Below, piece by piece: positions 1 to 8,833 of a DNA stretch of 64,000 bases. This DNA is from CAYNRA01 sp046296415 (lineage in GTDB: Bacteria; Bacteroidota; Bacteroidia; Cytophagales; Spirosomataceae). How positions within the stretch are numbered: position 1 is the stretch's first letter; each line of letters starts with the position of its first letter. The stretch is taken from NCBI GenBank assembly GCA_046296415.1, contig JBKBLN010000001.1, forward strand, positions 1,643,978 through 1,707,977, given 5' to 3'. Below the pieces are notes generated by a model. The model worked only from the letters and a program-made list of their open reading frames with translations. It had not been told where the DNA came from and searched no databases. The translations under genes and the position numbers were made by a program.

Positions 1-1002
1 AAAATCAATTTGAACCTCGTAACTTGGAAATAGATGGGTTACTTCCTCCTGCGCTTCAAATAAAACGGTATCGACTCGGAGAGGGGACATCAGAACCTCG
101 GAATCAGATTTTTCAGATTTGGCTAGTTGCAGAAGTCCGTTGATTAATTTGATGATATGTTGAGTATCGTGCAACAGTGATTTCAGCGTCGTCTGGTATT
201 CTACAGCGGTTCTTTCTTTTTCCAGTGCTATTTGTATTTCCGACTTTATGGCTGCCAAGGGAGTCCTAAGTTCATGTGACGCATTGGAAACAAAACTTTT
301 CTGGAGTTCAAACGAGTTTTCTAATCTTGCCAACATCTGGTTGAAATTAATTGCAAGCCGTGCCAACTCATCTCGGTTATTTCCCGTATGTAACTTCGTT
401 TTTAGGTTATAGGCAGTGATTTTGGAGATATCACTATTCATGGTGGCGATGGGCTTTAAGGCATGGCTGGCAAATAGAAACCCAAAGACAATCGTGATGA
501 TGATGGTGGAGAACAACCCAATGATGAGAGTGTCTTTGATGTTCTCTAGTTTCTCTTTCCCATATTTATCGTTGGCTTGGGCTAAAACTACGTAGGCAGA
601 GCCATTTTCGTCGTCATATATGGACCCCACCACTTGTTTATCATTGTAAGCTGTTTCTAGGTATTGTTCTTTACGTACACGGTTCAGTAATTCGGGGCTA
701 TAATAAATGGCGTCCGAATTAATGTTGGAATAGGCAACCACATTTTCATCATTGAATACCAAAACCTGCACACCATACAAAGTATCCAGGGTGTTCCGAT
801 CGATTATTTTTAATAGTTTTTTATCGATTTCTTTTTCTTTAATGAGGAGCCGAGCGGTGGTATTCGCACGATCGCGAAGGCTATTGTAGAATTCTTGTTG
901 GCGATAGTTTTCAGATAAGTAGTAAATCACCAGACAAAAAATGGTGAGAATGGTTGCTACGATAAACGTAAACTGAAGGGCGATTTTAGTTCCGATTTTC
1001 AT
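1..1002 (-). CDS. Sensor histidine kinase, partial (3' end beyond the window)
   Basis: Membrane sensor kinase of a two-component pair; I translated it by hand because the frame runs off the window edge. It starts MKIGTKIALQFTFIVA with a first membrane segment. An extracytoplasmic region of roughly 130 residues follows, then a second membrane segment (around TLIIGLFSTIIITIVFGFLF), a HAMP-like linker ending in NRDELARLAINFNQML, and the HisKA helix with NASHELRTPLAAIKSE, whose His is the expected phosphorylation site. The ATPase domain lies mostly outside the window. The ATG overlaps the stop of the upstream response regulator gene in an ATGA, so the pair is almost certainly co-translated. The ligand is unknown. 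Position downstream of a symporter and a PorW-like gene suggests envelope sensing, which is inference. Confidence 0.9.
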   Translation of the reverse strand, partial: MKIGTKIALQFTFIVATILTIFCLVIYYLSENYRQQEFYNSLRDRANTTARLLIKEKEIDKKLLKIIDRNTLDTLYGVQVLVFNDENVVAYSNINSDAIYYSPELLNRVRKEQYLETAYNDKQVVGSIYDDENGSAYVVLAQANDKYGKEKLENIKDTLIIGLFSTIIITIVFGFLFASHALKPIATMNSDISKITAYNLKTKLHTGNNRDELARLAINFNQMLARLENSFELQKSFVSNASHELRTPLAAIKSEIQIALEKERTAVEYQTTLKSLLHDTQHIIKLINGLLQLAKSEKSDSEVLMSPLRVDTVLFEAQEEVTHLFPSYEVQIDF

Positions 1003-1682
1003 TCTTCCCGCATGAAGTAACCCATACCCGTTTTGGTTTGGATGAGTTTAGGTTCAAAATCTTTATCAATTTTTTTTCTCAAAAAATTAATGTAAACCTC
1101 GATGACATTGAGACTTTTTTCGGGGTTTTGGTCCCAAATTTTTTCCGCGATTTCGCCTTTTGAAATCACTTTTCCTTTGTTCTTCATCAGGTATTCCAAC
1201 AACATAAACTCCTTCGGGGTGAGTTCGATGACCGTCTGGCCCCGCATGACCATTTTAGTATCAGAATTGAGTTGGAGATCTTTGACTTTTAAAACATTGG
1301 AGGCGGTTTCAGGAATGGTAGGTGATTTTCGTTTAAGTAAAACTTGAACCCGGGCAAGTAATTCACGAAAATCAAATGGTTTGACAAGGTAGTCGTCTGC
1401 CCCTTTGTCAAAACCCACAATTTTGTCTTCAGTTTCTCCAAGAGCTGTTAAAATGATGATAGGGAGGTCTGGGAATTTTGACCGAATCCGTTCACAAACT
1501 TCATATCCGTTTAAAATGGGCATATTGAGATCAAGAATCACCAAATCAAATGAACCATTTTGGGCAATTTGCCAACCCATTTGTCCATCATAGGCAATTT
1601 CGGTGGAGAAATCTTTTTCCTCCAACCCTTTTTGAATGTTTTGTGCGATGCGAGGGTCATCCTCGACGATTAGTATCTTCAT
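999..1682 (-). CDS. OmpR/PhoB-family response regulator
   Basis: DNA-binding response regulator of 227 residues. An N-terminal receiver domain (about 1-120) has the acidic pair in MKILIVEDDP, the phospho-acceptor Asp51 in LVILDLNMP, and the conserved Lys in DYLVKPFDF. A C-terminal winged helix (about 135-227) carries the typical TPKEFMLLEYLMKNKGKVIS stretch. The frame is open for 18 codons upstream, but MKILIVEDD is the family start, so 1682 is used. The start lies inside the end of the symporter gene (26-base overlap) and the stop overlaps the kinase start, so expression is probably translationally coupled. It presumably is phosphorylated by the downstream kinase; its regulon is not visible. 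Confidence 0.93.
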   Translation of the reverse strand: MKILIVEDDPRIAQNIQKGLEEKDFSTEIAYDGQMGWQIAQNGSFDLVILDLNMPILNGYEVCERIRSKFPDLPIIILTALGETEDKIVGFDKGADDYLVKPFDFRELLARVQVLLKRKSPTIPETASNVLKVKDLQLNSDTKMVMRGQTVIELTPKEFMLLEYLMKNKGKVISKGEIAEKIWDQNPEKSLNVIEVYINFLRKKIDKDFEPKLIQTKTGMGYFMREE

Positions 1683-3363
1683 GTGGAATAAACAATTGAA
1701 ATAAACTTGCGAGGCCAATGACCAATCCGCAGCCAATCGGATTTAACCAAAGGTAGGCCACGACGTCCCAATACCAAAGTAAAATGACTAAGATTTGGGC
1801 AACGATGGCCCCCCAGAAAACCGCATTTCCTTGTAGTGATTTTACATAAAATGCCGCAAGGAAGATCCCTAAAATAACTCCATAAAACCAAGAGCCCAAT
1901 ATATTGACAAGTTCAATCATACTGGATCCAAGTAAATGGGCAAATTGGGCCACGATGATACAAAAAATACCCCAAATGAACGTCGCTACCCGGGATGCTT
2001 TCACCTCTTGAACTTCAGAGGATTGATCTGACCTCGTTTTTCGGTAAATATCAATAACAGAACAAGCTGCCAAAGAATTATAAGCCGAGGCAATTGAACC
2101 CATCGAAGCCGAAAATATCACCGCGATTAACAGGCCAACCAGCCCCATCGGGAGGTGATCCAAAATAAATCGCAGAAAAATATAATTTACCTCAGTGGTA
2201 TCACTTCCAGGAAAAGCTTTTTTAGCGATTAAAACGAATTGGTCTTTCACAGATTTTAATTCGTCGCGTACGGTCTTCACTTGATTTTGCGCCTGGGTGA
2301 CCATCAATTCAGAACCCGAGTTAATGGCCTTGCGTAATGTATACATAGCCTCTTTATTTTGTCGGCTAAGTGAATCATGCGAGACTTGAAGCGGAATGAT
2401 CTCGGCTTGATAGGGTGTTTTTTCTAATGACCGGACCAGCGATTCATTGAAAAATAAAGGGGGGGTGTTGAATTGATAATATACAAATACCAAGACACCA
2501 AGGAGCAATATGCCCAATTGCATTGGGATTTTCAATAAGCCATTCATCAAGAGTCCCAGGCGGCTTTGTTCAATCGAAGATCCCGTGATGTATCGACCAA
2601 CTTGAGATTGGTCGGTTCCAAAATATGACAGCTGTAAAAAAAAACCTCCCAGTAAACCCGACCAAATATTATAGCGTTCTTGGGGATTAAACTTCCAATC
2701 AATGATGTTCATTCGGTCTGATTTTCCGGCCACTTGGAGCGCTTCAAAAAACGACATATCGGACGGTAAAAGGGACATGATTACGTAGCCCGTTACGACC
2801 AAACTAGTCAAAACTATCAACATTTGTTGCAAGTGAGTGTACGAAATTGCTTTAGTCCCACCAATAATTGAGTAGGTTAAAACAATACCTCCCATGAAAA
2901 TATTGGTCAGGAGAATATCCCAATGAAAAATAGTTGATAGAATAATGGACGGTGCATAGATGGATATTCCGGTGGATAAACCTCGTTGAAACAAAAACAT
3001 TAAGGATGTAAAAACACGGACGCGTGGACCAAAACGTTCTTCTAAATACTCATAAGCAGTAAAAACACGAAGTTTTTGAAAAATTGGGATAAAGGTGATG
3101 CTCAGCACAATCATCGCAAGCGGAAGACCAAAATAAAATTGTACAAAACCCATTCCCGAAGTAAATCCTTGACCCGGCGCCGATAAAAACGTAATGGCAC
3201 TAGCCTGAGTAGCCATAACTGAAAACCCCACATGATACCAAGGCAAGGATTTGTTTCCAAGTAAATAGCCATCTAGTGTTTGGTCATTTCGATGCTTATA
3301 AACTCCGTACAAAATGATGAATGTAAGGGTTCCGGACAATACGATCCAGTCGATTGGACTCAT
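1657..3363 (-). CDS. Sodium:solute symporter family transporter
   Basis: Inner-membrane Na+-coupled symporter of the SSS family, about 568 residues from the chosen start MSPIDWIVLSG. Thirteen or more hydrophobic segments are evident, together with family features such as GYLLGNKSLPWYHVGFSVMA and GFTSGMGFVQFYFGLP near the N terminus and FSASMGSIASAYNSLAA further on. A long hydrophilic insertion lies between membrane segments (roughly residues 330-400, rich in Lys, Gln and Glu). The longer frame starting at 3435 is rejected because it reads through the preceding small gene in another frame. The ATG at 3363 overlaps that gene's stop as ATGA. The substrate cannot be told. Linkage to a two-component system overlapping its 3' end suggests transport and sensing are connected, which is inference. 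Confidence 0.88.
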   Translation of the reverse strand: MSPIDWIVLSGTLTFIILYGVYKHRNDQTLDGYLLGNKSLPWYHVGFSVMATQASAITFLSAPGQGFTSGMGFVQFYFGLPLAMIVLSITFIPIFQKLRVFTAYEYLEERFGPRVRVFTSLMFLFQRGLSTGISIYAPSIILSTIFHWDILLTNIFMGGIVLTYSIIGGTKAISYTHLQQMLIVLTSLVVTGYVIMSLLPSDMSFFEALQVAGKSDRMNIIDWKFNPQERYNIWSGLLGGFFLQLSYFGTDQSQVGRYITGSSIEQSRLGLLMNGLLKIPMQLGILLLGVLVFVYYQFNTPPLFFNESLVRSLEKTPYQAEIIPLQVSHDSLSRQNKEAMYTLRKAINSGSELMVTQAQNQVKTVRDELKSVKDQFVLIAKKAFPGSDTTEVNYIFLRFILDHLPMGLVGLLIAVIFSASMGSIASAYNSLAACSVIDIYRKTRSDQSSEVQEVKASRVATFIWGIFCIIVAQFAHLLGSSMIELVNILGSWFYGVILGIFLAAFYVKSLQGNAVFWGAIVAQILVILLWYWDVVAYLWLNPIGCGLVIGLASLFQLFIPHEDTNRRG

Positions 3364-3458
3364 GAAAATAGGATGGTTAAATAGGCATACAAAGCAATCT
3401 GAAACAGAAGAAATAGGATTAACCCAACATACCATTTTCTCCAGTAGGTATCTTTCAT
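3360..3458 (-). CDS. Small single-membrane-segment protein (32 aa) ahead of the symporter
   Basis: Short reading frame found by hand between the PorW-like gene and the symporter. It encodes 32 residues: MKDTYWRKWY, then a hydrophobic helix (VGLILFLLFQIALYAYLTIL) ending FS. The charged, Trp/Lys-rich N terminus followed by one hydrophobic helix predicts a peptide with its N terminus in the cytoplasm. It begins 9 bases after the upstream stop and its TGA overlaps the symporter ATG, so it fills the gap exactly and is very likely translated and coupled to the symporter. It could be a small subunit or regulator of the transporter, analogous in position to small membrane proteins encoded ahead of some SSS transporters. 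I cannot name a family. Confidence 0.65.
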   Translation of the reverse strand: MKDTYWRKWYVGLILFLLFQIALYAYLTILFS

Positions 3459-3468
3459 TTTGGTCTTT

Positions 3469-5556
3469 TTAAGGTTTTAATAGTTTGTAACGGTCTTGGA
3501 CATCTTTTATGAAAGTACTTGACGGGTGATTGGCGATAAACTCTTGTAAGGCCATTTGGTACGGTTCGATTTGATTTCCCTTGGAGAGAAATAAAATGCG
3601 AAGGTAGGCGATTTTATCTTGCCATTTGGTCCCGATGAATTGATAGTAGTCTTGTTCAGCAGTAGTTGCCCCTTGGGAATAGTTTTCCTGTTCGTACAAG
3701 GTCACTAAGTTTTGATAAGCTTTCGTGGCCCGTTCCTCTAAATCGGCTGTAACTGCCACAGCTCCGGAGGCCAATTGTTTGGAGAATACTGACTGGGGGT
3801 AACGATCAATTAAAAGTCTTTGATATGGGTTTTCTGCTTGGCCATCGAGCAATGCCAGAAAATAAAGAACCTCGGGTTCATGAATGGAATTGGGAAAATC
3901 TTCCAACATTTTTTTGAAAATTTGTTGGGCATTTTGCGGTTCATTAAACTGCAATTTGTAGATCTTTCCAATTTGAAAGTAAGCATTTTCCTTTTTTAAC
4001 TGACTAGCTAGACGCTGCGGGAGTGTTCGGGGAATCACTTTTTCCCATTCGGCCAGGCGGTTTTCCAAAGCACTATTTTGGTTGGAGGCAGCCTGAGTGG
4101 TATCTGTCTTTTTACCTCCCGTTTCACGAACAACCTGAAAACCTATACTTCCCACTTCTTTGTCTTTTCGCCTCCAATGGTCTTCCAAAGGACGGCTACC
4201 CCAGATACCCACAAAAGATACCTTATCCCGAGCCAGCTGTAGAGGGTCGACTAAAGCCCAACGCTGTCCTGTTGCCTTAGCAACCGGTGGAGTTGAATTT
4301 ACCGAAAGTTTGAGCGGAGACTGTAGACTTTTTAAAGCGGTCTCTCGAAGTTTTTCAGGAGGGTAGGTAGCGAGGCGCTGAAGAGAATCCTCAAGTTGAA
4401 TGACTTGCCAATGTCGGACAAACTCTTGAAGGGACTTTGACTTACTTTGGGCCAGAGCATACGAAGCATTGCTGGAGGGTAAGGTGTTCAAAGCACTATC
4501 ATAATAGACTTTGGCTAACTCATACGATTGAAATTCATCGTATAGCAAGTCGGCAACAGCCAAATAGGATTTCCCTCTTTGAGAGGAGTTTGAGGGGCTT
4601 AGCTGAATGGATTTTTTATAATGCGCGATTGCTTTTTCCCATTCTCCAGCATTTTCGGCCATTTCACCCATTTTGTAAGCGATTTGGTCTTGGATTTTTT
4701 CGTTTTTCCCGCTTTTACTTAAACGTTCTAAGTTCGATTGTATATTTCCCCCTCGGGTGTACAGCGTTGCATTGATCTCACTCTGAAACCGCATAGGGTA
4801 GGGAACAGGTTGCTTAAGAACGGACTGAAAACGTTGACGTGCCAGGTCTGTTCGTCCCAGTAGTTCATACATCTGCCCAGCAATGTACAGATTTCGACCT
4901 TTTTGGAAGGATTTTTTTTGCAATTGAATGGATTCATCCAAAAAGGCAACAGATAATGCCCATTCCTCGGTTAGTTGGTGATAGTAAGCGTTTAAAAATA
5001 AAAATTCTTGTTTTTCTTCGTTTGATAGATTTTTGGTTTTTAATACTTGAATCACGGACTGAATGCCTTCCGCATCTTTTCGGTTCAGGTAGCTTTTCAA
5101 GAGTCCGAGCAAAGCTTTGGTGTGGTATTTTTCAGCTTGGGACTCAGAATTAATGAATTTATACACCTCCTCCGCATCTTCGAGATTACCTCGTAAGAGT
5201 CGGGCTTCTCCAAGCATGAGATAGGCAGGGTATAAAAATTTAGAATTTGCATGACGTTCTGCGATGAGAGACGTCATCTTGATCGCAACATCGGCGTGTT
5301 TGTGAATCGGTCGCGTGAAATTTGAATCAAGCGGCCACTGGAGGAGGAGCAAATTCGCATAATCTTCCTGCACGGTATCTTGTAGTATCTGGTGGGCATA
5401 ATTTAAATTATCCCGTGCAATTAAATGGGCATTAAAACGGGCATTCAAATTGTGCCAAGCCAAACTGGTGGGTGTACGACGAAATTGAGAACACCCGGCC
5501 AACAATCCTAGGCATCCCATGAAAAAAATAGACCAAAAGCGATACGTTACCTTCAT
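3469..5556 (-). CDS. porW: PorW/SprE-like TPR lipoprotein (type IX secretion)
   Basis: Outer-membrane lipoprotein of about 695 residues, resembling PorW/SprE, a component needed by the type IX secretion system of Bacteroidota. The signal peptide ends in a lipobox (GLLAGCSQ, Cys around residue 22 from the chosen start MKVTYRFW). The region after it (LAWHNLNARFNAHLIARDNL) matches the family's typical opening, followed by TPR-like helical repeats (for example YPAYLMLGEARLLRGNLEDA, and repeats around KMGEMAENAGEWEKAIAHYK). It is somewhat shorter than many homologs. The start at 5577 would add seven residues before the signal peptide and is less likely. No other type IX component is visible here, so the assignment rests on sequence character and the presence of a possible cargo at 21033. 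Confidence 0.7.
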   Translation of the reverse strand: MKVTYRFWSIFFMGCLGLLAGCSQFRRTPTSLAWHNLNARFNAHLIARDNLNYAHQILQDTVQEDYANLLLLQWPLDSNFTRPIHKHADVAIKMTSLIAERHANSKFLYPAYLMLGEARLLRGNLEDAEEVYKFINSESQAEKYHTKALLGLLKSYLNRKDAEGIQSVIQVLKTKNLSNEEKQEFLFLNAYYHQLTEEWALSVAFLDESIQLQKKSFQKGRNLYIAGQMYELLGRTDLARQRFQSVLKQPVPYPMRFQSEINATLYTRGGNIQSNLERLSKSGKNEKIQDQIAYKMGEMAENAGEWEKAIAHYKKSIQLSPSNSSQRGKSYLAVADLLYDEFQSYELAKVYYDSALNTLPSSNASYALAQSKSKSLQEFVRHWQVIQLEDSLQRLATYPPEKLRETALKSLQSPLKLSVNSTPPVAKATGQRWALVDPLQLARDKVSFVGIWGSRPLEDHWRRKDKEVGSIGFQVVRETGGKKTDTTQAASNQNSALENRLAEWEKVIPRTLPQRLASQLKKENAYFQIGKIYKLQFNEPQNAQQIFKKMLEDFPNSIHEPEVLYFLALLDGQAENPYQRLLIDRYPQSVFSKQLASGAVAVTADLEERATKAYQNLVTLYEQENYSQGATTAEQDYYQFIGTKWQDKIAYLRILFLSKGNQIEPYQMALQEFIANHPSSTFIKDVQDRYKLLKP

Positions 5557-5598
5557 AGTGAGTTGCAAATTGCACACGAATTTACGGAATCCAAAAAA

Positions 5599-6378
5599 TC
5601 AAACGGGGTTATCGACTAAATGAACGATTTGGTCCCTGTATCGGATGCCATATTGATAGCCGAGTGCAAAAACTTCACGTGCATTTTTTAAACTCAGCCC
5701 CTCAAAGTGGATAATCTCCTTGGGTTCGATGACCCAATCGCATTTTTGGGCTTGTTTTTCGGATTGCTGACTAATGGAGAGATAAAAGGTCTTCATCAAA
5801 ACATCCTTGGCCGTTTTAATGGGAAGGTGATCCACCCGGGGCGTCACATTCACAGCAATTTTCAAACCTGGCTTGTCAAGGACCGGTTCTACGGGTAAAT
5901 TATTGAGTACTCCTCCATCTACATACGTTTTTCCTTGAATGGAAATAGGTTCAAAAATACCCGGTAGACAACATGAGGCCACTATGGGTTTGATCAATTC
6001 GCCTTCGTGAAAATAAACGGCATGCCCTTTGGAGAGATTGGTGGCACATACATAGAGTGGAGTGGCCAAGTGCTCAAATCGATTGTGGGGGATCAATTCT
6101 TTCAGAATTTGCTCCACTTTATCCATGGAAAATAATCCCATTCGATTGAAAGCAAATCGGAGGTAGTTTGATAATCCTTGCTTTAGGATAAACTCTAGTA
6201 AATAATCGGGAGAATAGCCAGCCGCTAATAAAGCACCAGCTAGTGCCCCTGCGCTTGTGCCTGAATAGGAAGCGGGTTGAATTCCGATTTCTTGAAAGGC
6301 CTTAACGACACCTAGGTGAGCAAAGCCACGGGCACCACCACCCGATAAGATAAAATGAACAGAGTTGGTATCAATCAT
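5599..6378 (-). CDS. Patatin-like phospholipase
   Basis: Serine acyl-hydrolase of the patatin/RssA type, 259 residues. It has the glycine-rich oxyanion motif GGGARG (residues 13-18), the nucleophile elbow GTSAG with Ser42, and the catalytic-dyad Asp155 in YVDGGVLNN. There is no signal peptide or membrane segment, so it is probably a cytoplasmic or membrane-associated lipase acting on phospholipid or another ester. It lies 32 bases downstream of the metallo-hydrolase gene and about 40 bases ahead of the PorW-like gene in the same direction, so it likely shares their transcript. The physiological substrate is unknown. Confidence 0.9.
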   Translation of the reverse strand: MIDTNSVHFILSGGGARGFAHLGVVKAFQEIGIQPASYSGTSAGALAGALLAAGYSPDYLLEFILKQGLSNYLRFAFNRMGLFSMDKVEQILKELIPHNRFEHLATPLYVCATNLSKGHAVYFHEGELIKPIVASCCLPGIFEPISIQGKTYVDGGVLNNLPVEPVLDKPGLKIAVNVTPRVDHLPIKTAKDVLMKTFYLSISQQSEKQAQKCDWVIEPKEIIHFEGLSLKNAREVFALGYQYGIRYRDQIVHLVDNPV

Positions 6379-6410
6379 TTTTTATAGGAAATCTCTTCCA
6401 ATCAAAACGG

Positions 6411-7262
6411 TCAGAAAGTGAGAAAGTTATGCAAAGAGGCGAGTTCTTTTGGTTGAAAACCTTTTTCTGTTTTTTCCAAACGAGCCGCCTCATGAAAGGG
6501 GTCATGGTCAAAAAATAAAATCCAATCCTCCTCGGTTGCTCGTTGTAGAAGTTTTTCTTTTTCGGTCATTGTTTGCAAGGGACGAATATCATAGCCCATG
6601 ACATAGGGAACATGAATGTGAGCAAAGGATGGAATGGTATCGGCTGCGAACCAGATTTTTTGGTCCTTGTGGGTAATTAAGGGCATTAACATGGCTTCCG
6701 TATGACCAAAAGCTTCGATTAATTCGATATCAGCTCCCAAGGGTTGGGTATGATCCTCAACAAAACACAATTGCCCAGATTCTTGAATGGGAAGGAGGTT
6801 TTCTGGAAGAAACGTTGCCTTTTCTCTTGGATTTGGCTTCATGGCCCAATTCCACTGAGCTCTGGACGTCCAATGCTTGGCGTTTGGACAGGTTAATGTT
6901 GGGCTGGATTGATTGGCTAACTGTTGAACCGCTCCACCTGCATGATCAAAATGTAGGTGTGTCAATACAACATCCGTTACTTCATTGGGTGAGTAGCCAG
7001 CTTGAACAATGGCCTCCGCTAAGTCGATGGTCTCGGTACGATCGTAATATCCTTGCCATTTGGCAGGTTGTTTATTTCCCATCCCAGTATCCACCAAAAT
7101 CAGTCGGTTTTCATGCTGGATCAACAGACATCGCATTTGCCATGCACATAAATTGAGGTCGTTTGCAGGAATTTTTTTTGACCATAGGGTCTTGGGAACC
7201 ACTCCAAACATGGAGCCTCCGTCTAACTTAAAGAAACCAGTGGGGACTGAACGAAAAATCAT
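6411..7262 (-). CDS. MBL-fold metallo-hydrolase
   Basis: Metallo-beta-lactamase-fold hydrolase of 283 residues. The zinc-binding signature is complete: HLHFDHAGG (His102, His104, Asp106, His107), a further His in EAFGHTEAML, the bridging Asp in FAADTIPS, and a C-terminal His in ILFFDHDPFH. There is no signal peptide. The overall pattern resembles AHL-lactonase/AttM-type or generic quinone-type MBL hydrolases, but the substrate cannot be assigned. It is the first gene of the minus-strand run that continues to the sensor kinase at the window edge. The start MIFRSVPTGFFKLDGG is the first ATG after the intergenic region. Confidence 0.88.
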   Translation of the reverse strand: MIFRSVPTGFFKLDGGSMFGVVPKTLWSKKIPANDLNLCAWQMRCLLIQHENRLILVDTGMGNKQPAKWQGYYDRTETIDLAEAIVQAGYSPNEVTDVVLTHLHFDHAGGAVQQLANQSSPTLTCPNAKHWTSRAQWNWAMKPNPREKATFLPENLLPIQESGQLCFVEDHTQPLGADIELIEAFGHTEAMLMPLITHKDQKIWFAADTIPSFAHIHVPYVMGYDIRPLQTMTEKEKLLQRATEEDWILFFDHDPFHEAARLEKTEKGFQPKELASLHNFLTF

Positions 7263-7371
7263 GAGCTAGGATTAAATATAAAAAATATTAGAAAAGTTAT
7301 ATAATAATTAGCTTAACAATAATTTTTTAATAGGCACTTATGGGAAAAATGAATAAAAATATGCAATTTTG

Positions 7372-7510
7372 CACCGCATTTGAGAGTTAATAAGAAACAG
7401 GCCGTAATCGCCTTTCTTTAAAATGTACAATAGTTGAAATTAAAGATTTCTCATAACAGTTTAGTTTAGGTTAAAATAGAGGAGAGAGGAGGTCGATGAC
7501 CTCCTTTTCT
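7372..7510 (+). ncRNA. Candidate small RNA between the MBL hydrolase and fabV
   Basis: The 294-base gap between divergent and convergent minus-strand genes contains a plus-strand intrinsic terminator (7487-7510) although no plus-strand gene precedes it. Upstream of it is a bulged 9-bp hairpin (7392-7402 with 7410-7418) and, at 7364-7371, CAATTTTG, one base off the Bacteroidota -7 consensus TAnnTTTG. I infer a transcript of roughly 140 nt. I could not match it to a known RNA class; a 6S-like or regulatory RNA is possible. No convincing reading frame is present. The -33 element is weak. Confidence 0.3.
7487..7510 (+). terminator. Intrinsic terminator on the plus strand
   Basis: Perfect 8-bp stem AGGAGGTC / GACCTCCT with a 3-base loop (7487-7505), followed by TTTCTTTTTT. 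It points away from any plus-strand coding gene, which is why a small RNA is suspected upstream. Confidence 0.6.
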
Positions 7511-7527
7511 TTTTTGGTAAAGTAAAA

Positions 7528-7551
7528 AACGACGAGTGGTAACTCGTCGTT
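7528..7551 (-). terminator. Terminator of fabV
   Basis: Perfect 9-bp stem AACGACGAG / CTCGTCGTT around a 6-base loop, six bases after the fabV stop, followed on the minus strand by a T-rich run (TTTTACTTT). Confidence 0.75.
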
Positions 7552-7556
7552 CAATG

Positions 7557-8750
7557 TTAGTCGATCAACCCTGGAACTTCTATTACTTCGTTGGTATCGG
7601 CGTCATAATCAATGCCTGCCCATTCAAATCCGAAGAGTTGGAAGAAGTCAGACCGGTAACCGGCCAAATCACCTATTTCGCCAAGGTTTTCGGTGGTAGC
7701 TTGTTCCCACAATTTTGAAACTTCGGCTTGTACATCCGCTCTCATTTCCCAATCGTCAATTCGAATTCGGCCGGCTTCATCCAAAGGAATTTCTCCATTC
7801 GTGTAAAGTCTTTCATTGAATAATCGGTATATCTGTTCGATACATCCTTCATGTAGACCTTTTTCCTTCATAATTTTATAAAGAAGAGAGATATACAATG
7901 GAATGACGGGAATAGCAGAAGAGGCTTGGGTCACTAAGGCTTTGTTGACTGACACGTAGGCTTTTCCATCAATCGAGGTTAGCATTTTGGTGATATCAAA
8001 AGCTGTTTTTTCCAAATGATCTTTGGCTCGGCCAATCGTTCCTTTTCGGTATACAGGTTCTGTGACCTCAGGCCCGATATACGAATAGGCCAAGGTTTTG
8101 ACTCCTGGAGCCAATACATTGGCTTCCAAAAGGGCTTCCATCCACATGGCCCAATCTTCCCCACCCATTACGACGACCGTGTTTTCGATGTCTTCTTCTT
8201 TGGCAGGTTCTATGGTGACAGTAGAGACATTTCCGGTATGAAAATCAACCGTTTTATTTGAAAATGTTTGACCAATTGGCTTTAAAACCGAATTATGAGT
8301 AATACCTGTTACGGGGTGAACTCGCCGAGGTGAAGCCAAAGAATAAATCACCAGGTCTACTTGACCGAGGTCCTGCTGGATGGCAGCAATAGTTTTGGCC
8401 TTGATTTCTGAGGAAAAGGCATCTCCATTGATACTTTTTGCATATAATCCGGCAGATTGGGCTTCTTTTTCAAAAGCGGCGGTGTTGTACCAACCCGGGG
8501 AACCTGTTTTACCCGGAGCAGATGGTTTTTCAAAATAAACGCCCAATGTAGCTGCGCCCGAACCAAAAGCTGCGGTGATACGAGAAGCAAGTCCAAATCC
8601 GGTGGAAGCACCAATGACCAAAACTTTCTTTGGCCCATCCACTGTTCCTTGGCTTTGAACATATTGAATCTGATGCGCCACATGAGCAGCGCAACCATCC
8701 GGATGCGCGGTAAGGCAAATAAATCCACGCACGCGAGGAGAAATAACCAT
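7557..8750 (-). CDS. fabV: Trans-2-enoyl-ACP/CoA reductase FabV
   Basis: NADH-dependent enoyl reductase of the FabV type, which completes the last step of each fatty-acid elongation cycle in the cytoplasm. From the chosen start MVISPRVRGFICLTAHPDGC it has 397 residues, the family's usual length. The nucleotide-binding motif is VLVIGASTGFGLASR (about 44-58), and the active-site region is YSYIGPEVTEPVYRKGTIG with the family Tyr. The longer open frame to 8843 adds 31 residues without family similarity and is rejected. A hairpin terminator follows directly. FabV-type enzymes are known as triclosan-tolerant alternatives to FabI; whether FabI is also present cannot be seen here. Confidence 0.95.
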   Translation of the reverse strand: MVISPRVRGFICLTAHPDGCAAHVAHQIQYVQSQGTVDGPKKVLVIGASTGFGLASRITAAFGSGAATLGVYFEKPSAPGKTGSPGWYNTAAFEKEAQSAGLYAKSINGDAFSSEIKAKTIAAIQQDLGQVDLVIYSLASPRRVHPVTGITHNSVLKPIGQTFSNKTVDFHTGNVSTVTIEPAKEEDIENTVVVMGGEDWAMWMEALLEANVLAPGVKTLAYSYIGPEVTEPVYRKGTIGRAKDHLEKTAFDITKMLTSIDGKAYVSVNKALVTQASSAIPVIPLYISLLYKIMKEKGLHEGCIEQIYRLFNERLYTNGEIPLDEAGRIRIDDWEMRADVQAEVSKLWEQATTENLGEIGDLAGYRSDFFQLFGFEWAGIDYDADTNEVIEVPGLID

Positions 8751-8833
8751 GATTTGATATTTTAAAGTTTGGATTCCAAAAGAGGAATGAACGTTCAAAA
8801 ATAGAGAAACATTTTTAAAATGCCGAATACCGC

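Noticed and set aside
4437..4775. Plus-strand frame of 112 codons opposite the PorW-like gene
   Set aside because: Antisense to a well-supported coding region, no family likeness, no promoter or spacing that fits.
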